Source: Tiliqua scincoides (taxonomy: Eukaryota > Chordata > Lepidosauria > Squamata > Scincidae). From it: DNA of 64,000 bases. The stretch covers positions 26,489,109 to 26,553,108 of the forward strand of contig NC_089829.1 in assembly GCF_035046505.1 (NCBI RefSeq), read 5' to 3'. The notes beneath the pieces were generated by a model that was not told the DNA's origin, made no database searches, and was given only the letters and a program-made list of their open reading frames with translations. Made by a program: the position numbers and the translations under genes. Below, piece by piece: positions 43,879-54,419 of this stretch (the stretch's first letter is position 1; every line of letters starts with the position of its first letter).

Positions 43879-44237
43879 CAGGTTGAGTATCCCTTATCCA
43901 GTCTGCTTTGAATGGAAAGGCGTCTGGATTTCAGATTTGTTTGGATTTTGGAATTATTGCATAAATATAATGCTTCCTCTTGCTCTTTTCTCTGTTATCC
44001 ATATGAATGTCTGCTGGTCTCTTTGACAGTTTTTCAACATTTTCTGTATAGGTACACAACACAGAGCAGAAAATAGAACTTACAGCCTGTACCTGCACTG
44101 TACGTGGGAATGAGCACAAGACCTTGTAGTGTCCACACTACAGAAAAGACACAACAGAAAAGAAAGTCTTGGGCAAAAGTGTCCAGATTTCAGAATAATT
44201 TGAATTTCGTATGTCCAGATAAGGGGTAATCTACCTG
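43879..44237. mobile_element. Tigger/pogo-like DNA transposon remnant
   Basis: The left end 'caggttgagtatcccttatc' and right end 'gataaggggtaatctacctg' are inverted repeats bordered by TA on both sides (43,877-43,878 and 44,238-44,239). The inner 'ggatttcagatttgtttgga' motif is typical of this vertebrate MITE type. There is no transposase. Confidence 0.8.
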
Positions 44238-44534
44238 TATTTGCAGTAGCCAACTTTGCACCAGAAACTCTTCCTACCCCTTCCTAAAGGTAATTATATA
44301 TTTCATTTACACACCACCGTTTAACCCATTTTTGCCTGGCCCACAGGTGTACACATTTGACTCCTATTGCATTTATGCAATGTTGGGTAGAAATGACTTA
44401 ACTGATCTTAGAAGTGTCCTTGGTTTTGCCCTGGAGAAGAACCAGCACCCTCTTTGGAAGTCCAATGTGTTTATGTTGGACTTACTTGGAAGCATCCCAG
44501 TCACACGGATATGAAACTGGACAACACAGTGGTC

Positions 44535-44622
44535 ACTTTCCCTACCAGGAACTGAATACTGGGCTAAATGGACATTTGGTCTGATCTAGGAGGGATGTTC
44601 TTCTTACATTCTTAATAATGGT
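44535..44622 (+). repeat. SINE/LINE tail fragment
   Basis: 'tttggtctgatctaggaggg' followed by 'atgttcttcttacattct' is the shared 3' end of reptile SINE and CR1 repeats. Confidence 0.5.
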
Positions 44623-45249
44623 TTCTGGGTCTGCACTTTACCCTAATGACACTAATAAAATATTAAAAGCAAATTGCCACCACCCAGCTGCATAAGGTCA
44701 CCCCTCACATTATGTCCACTGAAGCAGGGACAAAAGAGAATAGTTGAAATACACTAAAATTAAAAAAGAAAGTCAAATCATCTCAATAAATCATGGAGTT
44801 TATCTGGCAGAAAGTTTAATCAAAATTCAAACTAGACAGCAAAGGTTATCTATAAATTAGCGACATTGTGAATCTGGAAGTGTCCTTAAACCATAAAACC
44901 ATCGTGAGGAGCCAGGCAGATGACACAATGGCTGTTTTTGAGAGTCTTTTTCTTGTTTCTTTCAACCAGAGATTGGATCCAGAGATTCTTTCCCCCGTGT
45001 GTCAGCATGAATAATGGATGACACCAGCTGATGGCTCCAAAGATGAAAGTTGGTGGAGGTGAGGCAGCAGAAATGACAAGGGCTGTGGAGCCTTTTCCAG
45101 CAGTGCACCTCTGTTTCAACCTGATTCAAAAATGAAAAATAAATGAAAGCTTCTTTTCCCATTCATATTGAGTTAGAAGCAGTGTACCTGGAGTCTCAGC
45201 AGAGCAGGAGCACCACCAGCACTGCAGACATCAAGGATCAGAGTTTTTT

Positions 45250-45251
<2 letters not shown>
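44623..45251. other. Intergenic, low repeat content
   Basis: AT-rich, apparently single-copy sequence without a recognised exon. Confidence 0.4.

Positions 45252-45293
<42 letters not shown>
45252..45293. repeat. (AC)n microsatellite
   Basis: Uninterrupted AC run of about 42 bp. A hAT-like left end 'cagggtggtccaactttgat' follows at 45,340 without a clear right end. Confidence 0.95.
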
Positions 45294-45295
<2 letters not shown>

Positions 45296-45862
45296 ACACA
45301 AAAAGTTGTTATGGAATCACGAACAATTTATCTAGCACAGGGTGGTCCAACTTTGATCGCTAAGGGGGCTGCAGTTTGCTGGCCCCACCCCCCAAGGGTG
45401 AAAGTGCAGAAACAATGTGATGACATTACTTCTGGGTTCAGAGTCAGACAGCAGTAGAAGCTAGAGGAGAAGGCAGTGGGTGCAGCAGCGCTTTTCTCCG
45501 AAGGAGAAGCTGGAACGATGTGGCAACGAGATTGAAAAGCCGCTGAAGCAAGAGGTGGGTGCAGAAAGTTCTCAAGTTCTCAAAAGAATGGTCTAACCAG
45601 ATTTTTCACACAAGGGTCTTTCCAGCCCTACCTGGTCAGGAATGGAGTCAGTCAGTCATTGGCCAACTAGAGCATTAGTTGAGGGCCATGGGCCATCTAA
45701 GGGCCCATGACAACTGGGGCCCTAAAAAAGAAAGATGGTGGCTGCTGAGCACTGCTCCAAGCCACTGCTACGATTGCCAAGGAAAACTGCCCCAAATGCT
45801 GACTGAAGCATACTGTAGCAGCAGTGACAGCTGGAGTACTCCTTTCTTATGCTGCCACCCCA

Positions 45863-45911
45863 ATCAATCAATCAATCAAAATAAATAAATAAGTAAATAA
45901 ATAAATAAGAC
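45863..45911. repeat. (ATCA)n/(AATA)n microsatellite
   Basis: Compound tetranucleotide run. Confidence 0.9.
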
Positions 45912-46494
45912 ATTGGGGACTCACCACTGATCACACTCCCCACCTGGGACATGATCTGTCCACCACTGCCATTGTTGCCACTCAACCCCGCATTGCTCAA
46001 GCCAGTCGTAACCACTGTATTCAAGTTATGCGAATAGCCAGGCCTCCTGGTTCAACTTCCCAGAGGGTGGGATCCTGGTGAATATGCCATGGGAACGCCG
46101 GGCGATGTAGCATGAAGGGTAAGACAGGGCAAGCCAATACAAAGATGAAAGAGTCTGAACACAGATGGCAGCACCGGCAACCTCATCCTGCGCATGCATG
46201 CTCCGTAAGTCCATTGGCCTGAGAGACATCCATTAGCTCTACTTCTGACTCCAATACTACTTCTCCCCAGACCGTGACCCCGCAAGTGAGGTTTTGCAAC
46301 CCCATTGGGGTTCCGAATTTTAAGGTTGAAGAATACTGCTCTACAGCAGCCTTGCTGGTCTCTGCTGTTTTTGTTTGCCAAAAAAGCAATGCCTCCATCC
46401 TGATGACTGGGGACCCACTGGCAGAGGCATTGCATTATTGGAAAACAAGCATGGCAGAACTTCCCAACAAGTAGAAAATTGCCCAAAAGCACTT

Positions 46495-46620
46495 AACTGA
46501 GGACCCCCCCCACCCGCCTGGTGCCAGCACTGTTCCTATAGATGATAGGGACTGAATTAGGGGCCCTCCATGTCCAAAGTAAATGCTCTGCCCTTAATCG
46601 ACAGCCATTCTCTGAAGAAG
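46495..46620 (-). repeat. tRNA-derived SINE head, reverse strand
   Basis: The reverse complement reads 'gagaatggctgtcgattaag' with 'ggcagagcatttactttgga' and a B-box-like 'ctaattcagtccc'. It is diverged. Confidence 0.5.
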
Positions 46621-47484
46621 ACAAAGCAGACCCATCCCGTCTTCCTCTGTTGGTCATCACTTTCTCACTTTATTTTTACTGATGAAGCAAAACTGCAGGG
46701 ATTGCTTACAGGAAAGCTCTCTCGCTACAGAAGGACATGCAGGTTAGCAAGCCGAGCATGGTCAGAGGTTCTTGCCCCTCCATCCTCCGCATGGTGTTAT
46801 TTTTGTACAGCCATCAGGGTCGTGGCCAGGCCAGGATCCCTTTGCTGCGGTCACTTGCTAAGGCAGAACACTCAGTTTGGTTTCCCCCCTTTCTGCACAA
46901 ACCATCAAACTGAAACTGCAGTGTGGTCACTTCCTTCTCGCCGCAAGGATCGGCTGCTGCTTCAGCCACTGGTGCGTAGAAGGCAACCTCATGTTTTAGT
47001 CATGACACAAGTAGGCGAGAAGGGGAGCTCCCTGCGCATTATTTTTTAATGCAGCTGCCTAAAACGGGTGCGTCTTTTGCACTCCAGTATTGATTCCTTC
47101 CTCATTGCGGCTGACTGTAATTACTTGCTTATAACAATCAATTGAGCTGCAGCAACGAGACTCATTATAGCTCCACAGTGTTATCACAATTAGAAACTAA
47201 GTTGGGGGCATGCAGCAATTCTTCAAAGCCTCCTCTCATCTTGCTGTAAATAGAGTCCATTTCACACACTCTGTTCCACAAGAGGCCCCTGTCTGAAATG
47301 CTGAAGACCTTCCGCAGGTTGGCGCAGACAATATTGAGCTAGATTGGCACAGGAGCTGACTTAGCAGGAACAGGCAGTGTGCAGTTCTTGAAGAGGAGGG
47401 AGCTGAAGGCATCTTCATGGTACCCAGCTGTCTTTCCCTGGAGGATCTTATGTTGGGATAGCAAATCTCCTGCTGCTCTTTGCC
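46621..47484. other. Intergenic, no recognised gene
   Basis: 47,050-47,215 is free of visible repeats and has long mixed-sequence blocks with 'taattactt' and 'caatcaattga' motifs. It might be conserved non-coding DNA, but that cannot be judged without an alignment. Confidence 0.35.
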
Positions 47485-47826
47485 CAGTGGCACCAGTACG
47501 ATTTGCGTCATCCGGTGCAGGAGCCCAGTGCATCACCCCTATGATGAACCTCATCCCATGCTGTGGGAGGGGCAATGCCCTGGTGGTGGGCATGGTGATG
47601 TACAATTGCCCCACCCTGCTGGTTTTTTGGCTATAACTTTTGATAGAATAGATTTCAGCATGGGTTGTTTCATTGCATTTTGCATGAAATTACACATCAA
47701 TTGATATATGATGGTATTATTCCAAAATATAAAGATTTTTAAAATTTTGGCAAGTAGTGGTGTCACCCCCTGTGTAAATCACCCAGTGCGGCCTGCACCC
47801 CTCACACTCCCCTAGGGACGCCACTG
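47485..47826 (-). mobile_element. hAT-type element, family D, perfect 8-bp target duplication
   Basis: The ends 'cagtggcaccagtacg' and 'cctagggacgccactg' are inverted repeats. Both sides carry the exact octamer tctttgcc (47,477-47,484 and 47,827-47,834). The interior, read on the minus strand, shares 'aataataccatca' and 'aaaatgcaatgaaacaac' with the 31,444 copy. Confidence 0.93.
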
Positions 47827-47834
47827 TCTTTGCC

Positions 47835-48390
47835 ACTCCTTCAACTCCACTAGAATGTTTGGAGACGAAAGAAGCAATGACAAACCTGCCTTTCAATTCG
47901 TCAGTGCTCTCTCCCCTACAGGAGAAAACTGAACCAAGCGGTGCTACACCTCAAATTTTTCACCGTGTAGGGAAGAGGAGAGCATGCAACAATTACATGT
48001 GTCAAGACAGTTGGGAATTTGCTTCCTGTACCCTAGAGCAGGGACATGAAGAAACATTTCCACAGTTCTTGATTGCTTCACCATGTTGCACAAACATTCA
48101 TTAATCCTCTTGATATCCTTAAGAGGAAAGTAAGCAGCAAATGCAAACAAAACTTAAGTAACTGAAGAGTCAGAGTTCCTTTGTCACGCAGGGCCAAAAC
48201 CGATGTGATGCAGGAGATTTGTGATCAAATTTGTTGGTCTTGGAATGGTGCATTAAAGTAATTGTAGGGGGGCTCTGAATGTTAATGTGGTAGCAGCTGA
48301 GAGGGGGCTTTCACACTCTCCCCAACAGTATTTTCCTGATTGAAATAACTCCCTCTAACTGCCTGTAGCCCTGCTAAAGGTGAAACAAAG
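47835..48390. other. Intergenic, no recognised element
   Basis: No exon or repeat was recognised. Confidence 0.4.
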
Positions 48391-48612
48391 AGGGGGACGG
48401 AGCAGGAGAGGACGTATGGAGGAAAGGAAAGTGTCTCTGACACTCTAGACCGCCTTTCTCTTCTACTCCATCCCCTTTTTTCAGTTCACAAAGTAGAAAA
48501 AGGAGGAGCAGTGGAGATGAGTGAGCAGTCAGAGATGGGTGCCCCTTGCCGTTCTGCTGTCTGATGCAACTGTCTCAGTCGGCCTCATGGATAGGTCACC
48601 CTGGACAGTATA
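48391..48612. repeat. Unclassified dispersed repeat
   Basis: 'ctagaccgcctttctcttct' followed by 'actccatccc' and 'gtgccccttgccgttctgct' matches the family at 21.8, 23.4 and 61.6 kb. Confidence 0.5.
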
Positions 48613-48654
48613 GGTAAAACTGAGCCAGATATACCAATGGACTGACTGCCTAGT

Positions 48655-48800
48655 CCATTTGTATATTCGTCAGGAGCATCAACTGTGGCTGAGCACCAGC
48701 TTTGCATGAAGAAAGTCCTGGGTTCAATTTCAGGCATCTCTCAATAGGGCTGGGGAAGACCACTTCCACTGAACAGCTTTGACCCATCAGCATTTCATGT
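48655..48800 (+). repeat. tRNA-derived SINE
   Basis: 'ctgagcaccagctttgcatg' and the B-box-like 'ggttcaatttc' precede 'gggctggggaagaccact', the usual SINE body. Confidence 0.6.
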
Positions 48801-48884
48801 TTTTTTCTTAGCTACTTTACATTTTTAGGTTGAAAGAGGATCTAATGTAATGATTCGTAATACTGTTGAATTAAAAGTGGCAAA

Positions 48885-49045
48885 AGGACCATATCCTGTC
48901 CTGGGCCCATCTTGCTCAGTATGGTCTATCTATGCTAATGGGCGGTGGCCATCCACAGTTTCAGTCCCCCACTGGAGCTTCTACAAGGAAGTGAACTAAG
49001 GGCCCTCCTGAATCCAAAGCAGGCATTCTACCCTGAGCTCTGGCC
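48885..49045 (-). repeat. tRNA-derived SINE, reverse strand
   Basis: The tail 'ttgctcagtatggtctatct' comes first, and the tRNA-like head ('gcaggcattctaccctgagc') last, so it lies on the minus strand. It is in opposite orientation to the SINE 85 bp to its left. Confidence 0.55.
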
Positions 49046-50203
49046 ATTGTCCAGCCCAGCCCCTGGCCAAAAGACACAGGCATTTCCACTCTCCAAATCT
49101 AGGCATGCCAGAGCAAGCCATGCTGTAGCCAGAGAGCCATTGCTTGCTTTCTTGCTTACAAAGCAATATGTCTGGGTGACTCATGCATGCTATTCAAGCC
49201 ACATGCTGACGGGAGAGGTAAAGTACTACAATATTCTCTTCTACTACTGCTAATCTGCAAAGGGATCCAAAAACCTATTGCAAAATTGAAAGCACTTCCT
49301 CTATGACGAGCGACCAAAAGACAAGTTTCTGATTCAGAGTGAGGGTGTTTTTTTCTACCCATATATGGCCATTTTTTTTTTCAAAAGGCTAGAGAACAAA
49401 TCAGGTAACTCATCAGCAGAAGAAAAAGCAAACCGGGGCACCTCTGAGTAGAAAGGAAACCACAGGAGATGACTGAGTGAAGCAAATCAGGGCAGCTGGA
49501 TGGAGGCTGGGGCTAGAACTGCCTTTTATGGTAAAAGTAACTTTTGGTGGAGCGCAAACTATACTAAGGTCAAATGCGGCCAGCAGTGGGATTAACCAAG
49601 AGCAGGATGCAAGAGTTCAAGAGCTCGGTTCCCATAAGACTGTTTGCACTGGAGCCTTTGTGAACTAATCAGATGAGTTTTAGACTACAACCCTATACAT
49701 ATTTACTTAGGAGTAACACCTACTGAGCTCAATTAAAGCTTACTTCTGAATAGATATGCATACTGTTAACCAAGGAGAATTGGTAGGCGAAATCTGCACA
49801 TGAATAAAACAGTTGTCTCAAAGTAAACACACAACTTCATTTAAATGAAGCCTTTTGAGGTAATTTCTGAAGAGAGGTATCTCCTGTGCTTTCTCACTCA
49901 GGAGAGCATGCCTCTACCAAGATGGTGTCTGCTGTGTAACTTACCTCATCTAGTTATAAAATATGAAAATGTCTCAACAGGAGCCATCTTAGAAGAGGCA
50001 TTCCCCATTATCTCTCACACCGGAAGAAAAGCCTCTTCCAAAATGGTGCCTGCTGTAATATGCTTCATCTCAAAATGTGTCCCAATAGGAGCTATCATGG
50101 AAGAGGCATTCCTCCCTCTCCCTCACACCATCAATGTGTAATTCAGTCTAGGACTCTTAACCCTTAATTGTGACTTCAAGACCAACCTACACTTCCATTA
50201 AAT
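49046..50203. other. Intergenic; one palindromic repeat copy
   Basis: Apart from a diverged palindromic repeat unit at about 49,683-49,768 ('acaaccctatacatatttac' to 'gaatagatatgcatactg') nothing was recognised. A local tandem-like duplication with 'ggcattcc' and 'cctctaccaagatggtg' motifs spans 49,900-50,125. Confidence 0.4.
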
Positions 50204-50507
50204 CAAGTTTCCCAAAGTGTGGGTCGTAACTCATAGATGGGTGGCGAGCCCATGTGCAGTGGGCCATGGCTTGGCCCTCCCATCTGCCCTTGCTGGTGTT
50301 TGGCTCCAAATTAGAGCTATGCCAGAAAGCAGGGGGACATGACAACGTCATTCTGGAGGCTTATGTGGGCCATATGAGGCCTGTGGAAGCCAACAGAGTG
50401 AGTCACTAGCTCAGTGCAACCAGGAAATCCAGGGCATCCCCTAGCACCACCAACAGCATCACATTGGACTAGGAGTGTCACCGCATGGTAGAGATTGGGA
50501 ACTTCTG
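50204..50507 (-). mobile_element. hAT-type element, diverged
   Basis: 'caagtttcccaaagtgtggg' at the left and 'agattgggaacttctg' at the right correspond to CAGTGTTTCCCAAACT-type hAT ends. The flanking octamers do not match well, so it is old. Confidence 0.6.
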
Positions 50508-51274
50508 CATCAGTGCTTCAATGGGACTGTGCACTTGACTCTTTTTTAGAAAATAGCTACAGAAGAGACCAATCTCAATTGGCACGACAGCAGAGGCAAT
50601 GGGATAAAGCCCCTCCTCCTCATGACACTGCAGTCCAATCTACGTTGGACCCCTCTGCAACTGTTATTTATTAAATAAAAGCCGAGTGGATCATTCTCAA
50701 GGAGAGGTTTGAATAGAATGTCTAGTTTCACTCTGTCTGAATCTAGGCTTAAGGTTTAGCTTCTTGGACAGAATTGCATGTCAACAGTAATAAACATTTT
50801 ACTGCCACATTGTGGATGTTAGGTGAAGTTGCACGAGGAGCCTAGCACACCAATGAATTGCAAACATCACTTAAACAGTTACGTTTTTGCAAATATGTTT
50901 TGCAGATCTCTTGTAGCTGTGAGAGCCTTTCCTTTCGAACAGTCACCGCAGCCGCACGCGCCCATAAGTCTACCCCACAGATAAGTCGAGGGCAGGTTTT
51001 GAGCCAACAATCATGGAATTTTCTATGACCCTTGGATAAGTCGGGGGCTAAACTTAGGGGGGTGTCTGACTATAGTTTTGTCTGATTTTACTTGAGGCCA
51101 GATCCTGAAAAATAACCTACCACTAATTGTTACCTAAGAACTGTAGTCTCTAATTTATTAAAAACATAGTAAAAGATCATAAGATACATTTTTATTCTTT
51201 TCAAATTCTGGTCTTCACCACCTTTTTGTAAACACTATCAGAGTAAGTGCACTGTAAACAACATACCAGTAAAA
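50508..51274. other. Intergenic, no recognised element
   Basis: 'cacagataagtcgagggcag' and 'cccttggataagtcggggg' near 50,978-51,050 form an internal direct repeat, perhaps part of an old transposon. No gene was seen. Confidence 0.4.
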
Positions 51275-51741
51275 CAGTGGTTCCCAACCTGGTATTCATG
51301 TACTCCCAGGGACACTCAAGAGGACCTTTAGGGGTACTTGAAAAAGAATGGAATAATGGCAAAAAAAAAGACAGGTTGTGCTCCAGAATGCCTTGCAAGG
51401 CTGGAAGGGAGGTAGCTAGTTGGCTGTGAAAGCCCCAACAATAGTTAGTTTTTGGTCATCAATTCATATACGAACCAGTGATTGAAAACTAGCACAGTTA
51501 AAAAGCTGAAATATAATATGGAAAGTGATCAATCACCCAGAATTTCTCAGGACACTTCTGGTGCAAAACAGTGCAAAGGCAGAGTCTTTGCTCTTCAAAC
51601 AGATGAAAAGAGAAAATATGTGATGAATACATGAAGTCTGAGAGGAGATGAGGGCTTGTATTATTATAGACATTTTACTAATATGAAGAGTACAAATAAT
51701 GGAAATGGGCTGCCAAAGGATATGCAAGTTGGGAATCACTG
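51275..51741 (+). mobile_element. hAT-type element
   Basis: The ends 'cagtggttcccaacctgg' and 'aagttgggaatcactg' are inverted repeats. The flanks cagtaaaa (51,267-51,274) and caggagaa (51,742-51,749) match at 6 of 8. Confidence 0.8.
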
Positions 51742-51839
51742 CAGGAGAACCATGAATCAAATCCACCTTTAAGGTGTCTGGTGTGTTAAGCCAGAAGCTC
51801 TACATACAACATACAACCCATAACACATAACTGAGAGTG

Positions 51840-51958
51840 TGCAATTCAATTTACAGCAGAGATATTTGCAACCCTTTTTACTCAGAAGTAGACCCATTGC
51901 TTTCCATGGGTGTTATTCTTAAATAATAGTGCACTGAATTGTAGCCTGGGATTTTATT
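51840..51958. repeat. Short palindromic repeat copy, diverged
   Basis: 'gcaacccttttactcagaag' to 'gtgcactgaattgtagcct' matches the repeat with extra bases at the left. Confidence 0.5.
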
Positions 51959-52280
51959 TCTAATGGAAAGGAGAATCCCATCCTGGTGTTGAAAAAAACA
52001 GACCTGCTTTGCAAGCATTTGTAAAGCAGAACCAGGCTGCAGAATTTGCAAAAGGGAACAAAAGAAGGAGAATAAAAGGTTAACTTTGGCTCGAGTTTCC
52101 CAGTGAAGTTGCTGTAGAAACTATCTCTGCATCTCTTCTATGAGCACTGCTGAGAAACTGTTCAAAGTTGAAAGGCTCTGCTCTCTGATTGAGCCAGAGA
52201 TAAGGCAAAGTTATAATTGGAGCTTGATTACTTGGCAAAAATTTTATGTACTATAGGTGAGTATCTATGGTATGTTCAGG

Positions 52281-52624
52281 CAGTGGTTCTCACACATTTA
52301 GCACCAGGACCCACTTTTTAGAATGAGAATCTGTCAGGACCCACCAGAAGTGATGTCATGACCATAAGTGACATCATCAAGCAGGAAAACTTTTAACAAC
52401 CTTGGGCTGCAATCCTACCCACACTTACCCAGAAGTAAGTCCCATTTACTATCATTGTTAAAAGAACATATATAGTTGCTTGTTAAAAGAACAGGTCTGC
52501 AACATTTTCACAAATGCAGTCACATACCAGGATAGCAATAAGTCTAATATATTAAAAATAAAATACTCAAATGAATGGAGACCCACCTGAAATTGGATCC
52601 CAACCCACTGTTTGAGAAACACTG
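52281..52624 (+). mobile_element. hAT-type MITE, family B
   Basis: The ends 'cagtggttctcacacattta' and 'ctgtttgagaaacactg' are inverted repeats. The interior is collinear with 3,681-4,022. It carries the embedded half-palindrome 'ctgcaatcctacccacactt'. Flanking octamers do not match clearly. Confidence 0.85.
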
Positions 52625-53013
52625 TGTGTGAATCTATGGGCACTTCTCATTCTTGCCCCTTGGGAGAGAAAATGAACAAAGGAGCAGGGGTGAATTGAAC
52701 ACGTGGACTTCAAAAGCAGTTCTGATGCGGCCACGCCCCACCCCATGCTCATTGGCTCAGGTGGAAAGCGGGCATGGCCTCCTAGGCAAGCAGTGCATTA
52801 CAGACAGCACTTTGCCTTGGAATGAGTATGTAGATTAAACAAAAGGACTAGAGTAATCAATCACGTTCCCTGGGTGGGTCTATTCCGTATTAACACCAGT
52901 GAGGATTTTTTTTCATGAGCCAGCAAGGGGGGAAGTGAGTGCTGCCCATATAAATCAATGGAGAAATGAGCTATTTTTAACATTATTGCAACTGGGCAGC
53001 AAAGTTTCCAACC

Positions 53014-53719
53014 CAGGGTGACCAGATACTGAGTTGGCATCCTTCAGTCTTGGAAGGCTATGGTATCACGCTCTGAATGGTGGTTCTGGAACAGAGTGTC
53101 CTCTCCAGTGCGCGAAGCCTGGGTAAAGTAGGTATGGAGGATAGGCTGTTACCCATGCAGCAAATCCCCCCTCTCCACGTCGCTGAAATGGTCCAATGGA
53201 AAGGCAGAGGCCAATACGGTTGGTTCCAGCGGTGTCGCAGGAGTTGCCAGAACGTGACTGTGTTCAGCCATGAACTGCCTCAGGGATTCCGGCTCCGGAT
53301 TTTGCCTCGAGGTTGACTCTTGAAGCCTTTTCCATAACTGGATGTAGCCACAAGGCAGTGGAGGTTTGGGATCAGAGTTTTCCTTCTCTCAGATGAGCTG
53401 CCTTCCCAGGCTGATGAGCCCCATCTACCCGGTAGCTGTTTAGTCGCCTCTTACGACAAGTACAGCCAAACTGAGGGCCTATTCTTATCCCCAGCCCCCA
53501 GGGGAAGACCAGATACAATGGAGGACAAAGACCTGCACCTGCCAAAATGCCCTCTTCTAAACAGTGGTTAAAGGTAGAGGTTTAGCCTCTGTTTAGGGCT
53601 TTTTGGCAGGTGCAGCTCAACATGGAAGGGTTTAAAAAGCTACACCTGCTAAAATTCCCTTTTCTATACATGGGATAAAGGTACAGGCTCTTTGTCCTCC
53701 ATTGTATCTAGTCACCCTG
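53014..53719. mobile_element. hAT-type MITE, family A, carrying a nested retroelement
   Basis: 'cagggtgaccagatac' at the left and 'gtatctagtcaccctg' at the right are inverted repeats. The flanks ttccaacc (53,006-53,013) and gtccaacc (53,720-53,727) match at 7 of 8. Once the insertion at 53,030-53,516 is set aside the host element is a palindrome of about 210 bp ('caatggaggacaaag' at one side, 'ctttgtcctccattg' at the other). Confidence 0.87.
53030..53516 (-). mobile_element. SINE-like retroelement with a LINE-shared 3' tail
   Basis: 487 bp flanked by an exact 10-bp duplication, gaccagatac (53,020-53,029 and 53,517-53,526). Read on the minus strand it starts 'cccctgggggctggggata', holds 'cttgtcgtaagaggcgacta' near its start, and ends 'gttccagaaccaccattcag', 'agcgtgataccatag', 'ccttccaagactgaagg', 'atgccaac'. 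That end parallels the LINE 3' tail at 54,232-54,300. The duplication length, lack of coding sequence and borrowed tail suggest a SINE-like element mobilised by that LINE. The central 'gtcgtaagaggcgac' motif reminds me of the central domain described for MetaSINEs, but I cannot confirm this. Confidence 0.72.
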
Positions 53720-53879
53720 GTCCAACCACAAACAAAAGGCAGCAGCAAAGCAGGGAATCCTTCGTTTTCTGTTCTCTTCCACGTTAAAATGTAATGATTT
53801 TTAGTTAAAAAACATTTATGACCCTATAAGACCAAATAAGAAGGAGTAAAATACTCCTCTTCCTCCTTTCAAGGAGTAA

Positions 53880-54103
53880 AATAGGATTACAGCCTAACTC
53901 TTACTGAACACAATGGGCTTGCTTTGGAGTAAAATAACTCACAGCCCAATCCTTTTCATGTCTACTCAGAAGTAAGCCCTACTATACTCAATGGGAATTA
54001 CTCCCATGTAAGTGTGGATAGGATTACAGCCTCAGAGCCCAAGCCTATGCATGTCTACTCAAAAGTAAGTCCCACTATAATCAATGGGGCTTACTCTCAG
54101 GAA
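53880..54103. repeat. Tandem palindromic repeat copies upstream of MEAK7
   Basis: Two and a half units ('catgtctactcagaagtaag', then 'catgtctactcaaaagtaag', with 'ctcaatgggaattactccca' between). The last unit is interrupted by the LINE insertion at 54,104 and resumes at 54,304. Confidence 0.8.
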
Positions 54104-54303
54104 GAAGTAAGGCCCATAAAGTAAAGTAAAGAAGGAAGGCCCATAGCCAGGGAGACAGACCAGGGACAGACTGCACTTGCTCCCAGTGTGGAAGGGATTG
54201 TCACTCCCGGATTGGCCTTTTCAGCCACACTAGACGCTGTTCCAGAACCACCTTTCAGAGCGCGAGACCATAGTCTTTCGAGACTGAAGGTTGCCAACAA
54301 TAA
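54104..54303 (+). mobile_element. LINE 3' end encoding a C2H2/CCHC-like zinc-finger tail
   Basis: Flanked by an exact 13-bp duplication, ttactctcaggaa (54,091-54,103 and 54,304-54,316). One frame (about 54,153-54,275) reads GDRPGTDCTCSQCGRDCHSR, then IGLFSHTRRCSR, then a stop. This is the cysteine/histidine-rich C-terminus typical of certain RTE-like LINE polyproteins (C-x-C-x2-C ... H-x4-C). The 3' UTR 'tctttcgagactgaaggttg' and 'ccaacaataa' follows. It is strongly 5'-truncated. The clade is from memory only. Confidence 0.78.
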
Positions 54304-54419
54304 TTACTCTCAGGAAAGTGTGGCTCGGGTTGCAGGCTCTTTCACCACCTCTCTGATTGCAAGTAGTACAACCCATTTGACACTCTAGACTGTACTGTAC
54401 TCTGGCTCTTTTTAACCAT

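Noticed and set aside
46570-47049. 159-codon plus-strand open frame
   Set aside because: It starts inside a SINE and continues into unremarkable intergenic sequence. No known domain.
52261-52640. 'atctatgg' on both sides of the 52,281 hAT copy as a target duplication
   Set aside because: The matching words are about 10 bp away from each terminus, not adjacent to it, so they are probably coincidental.
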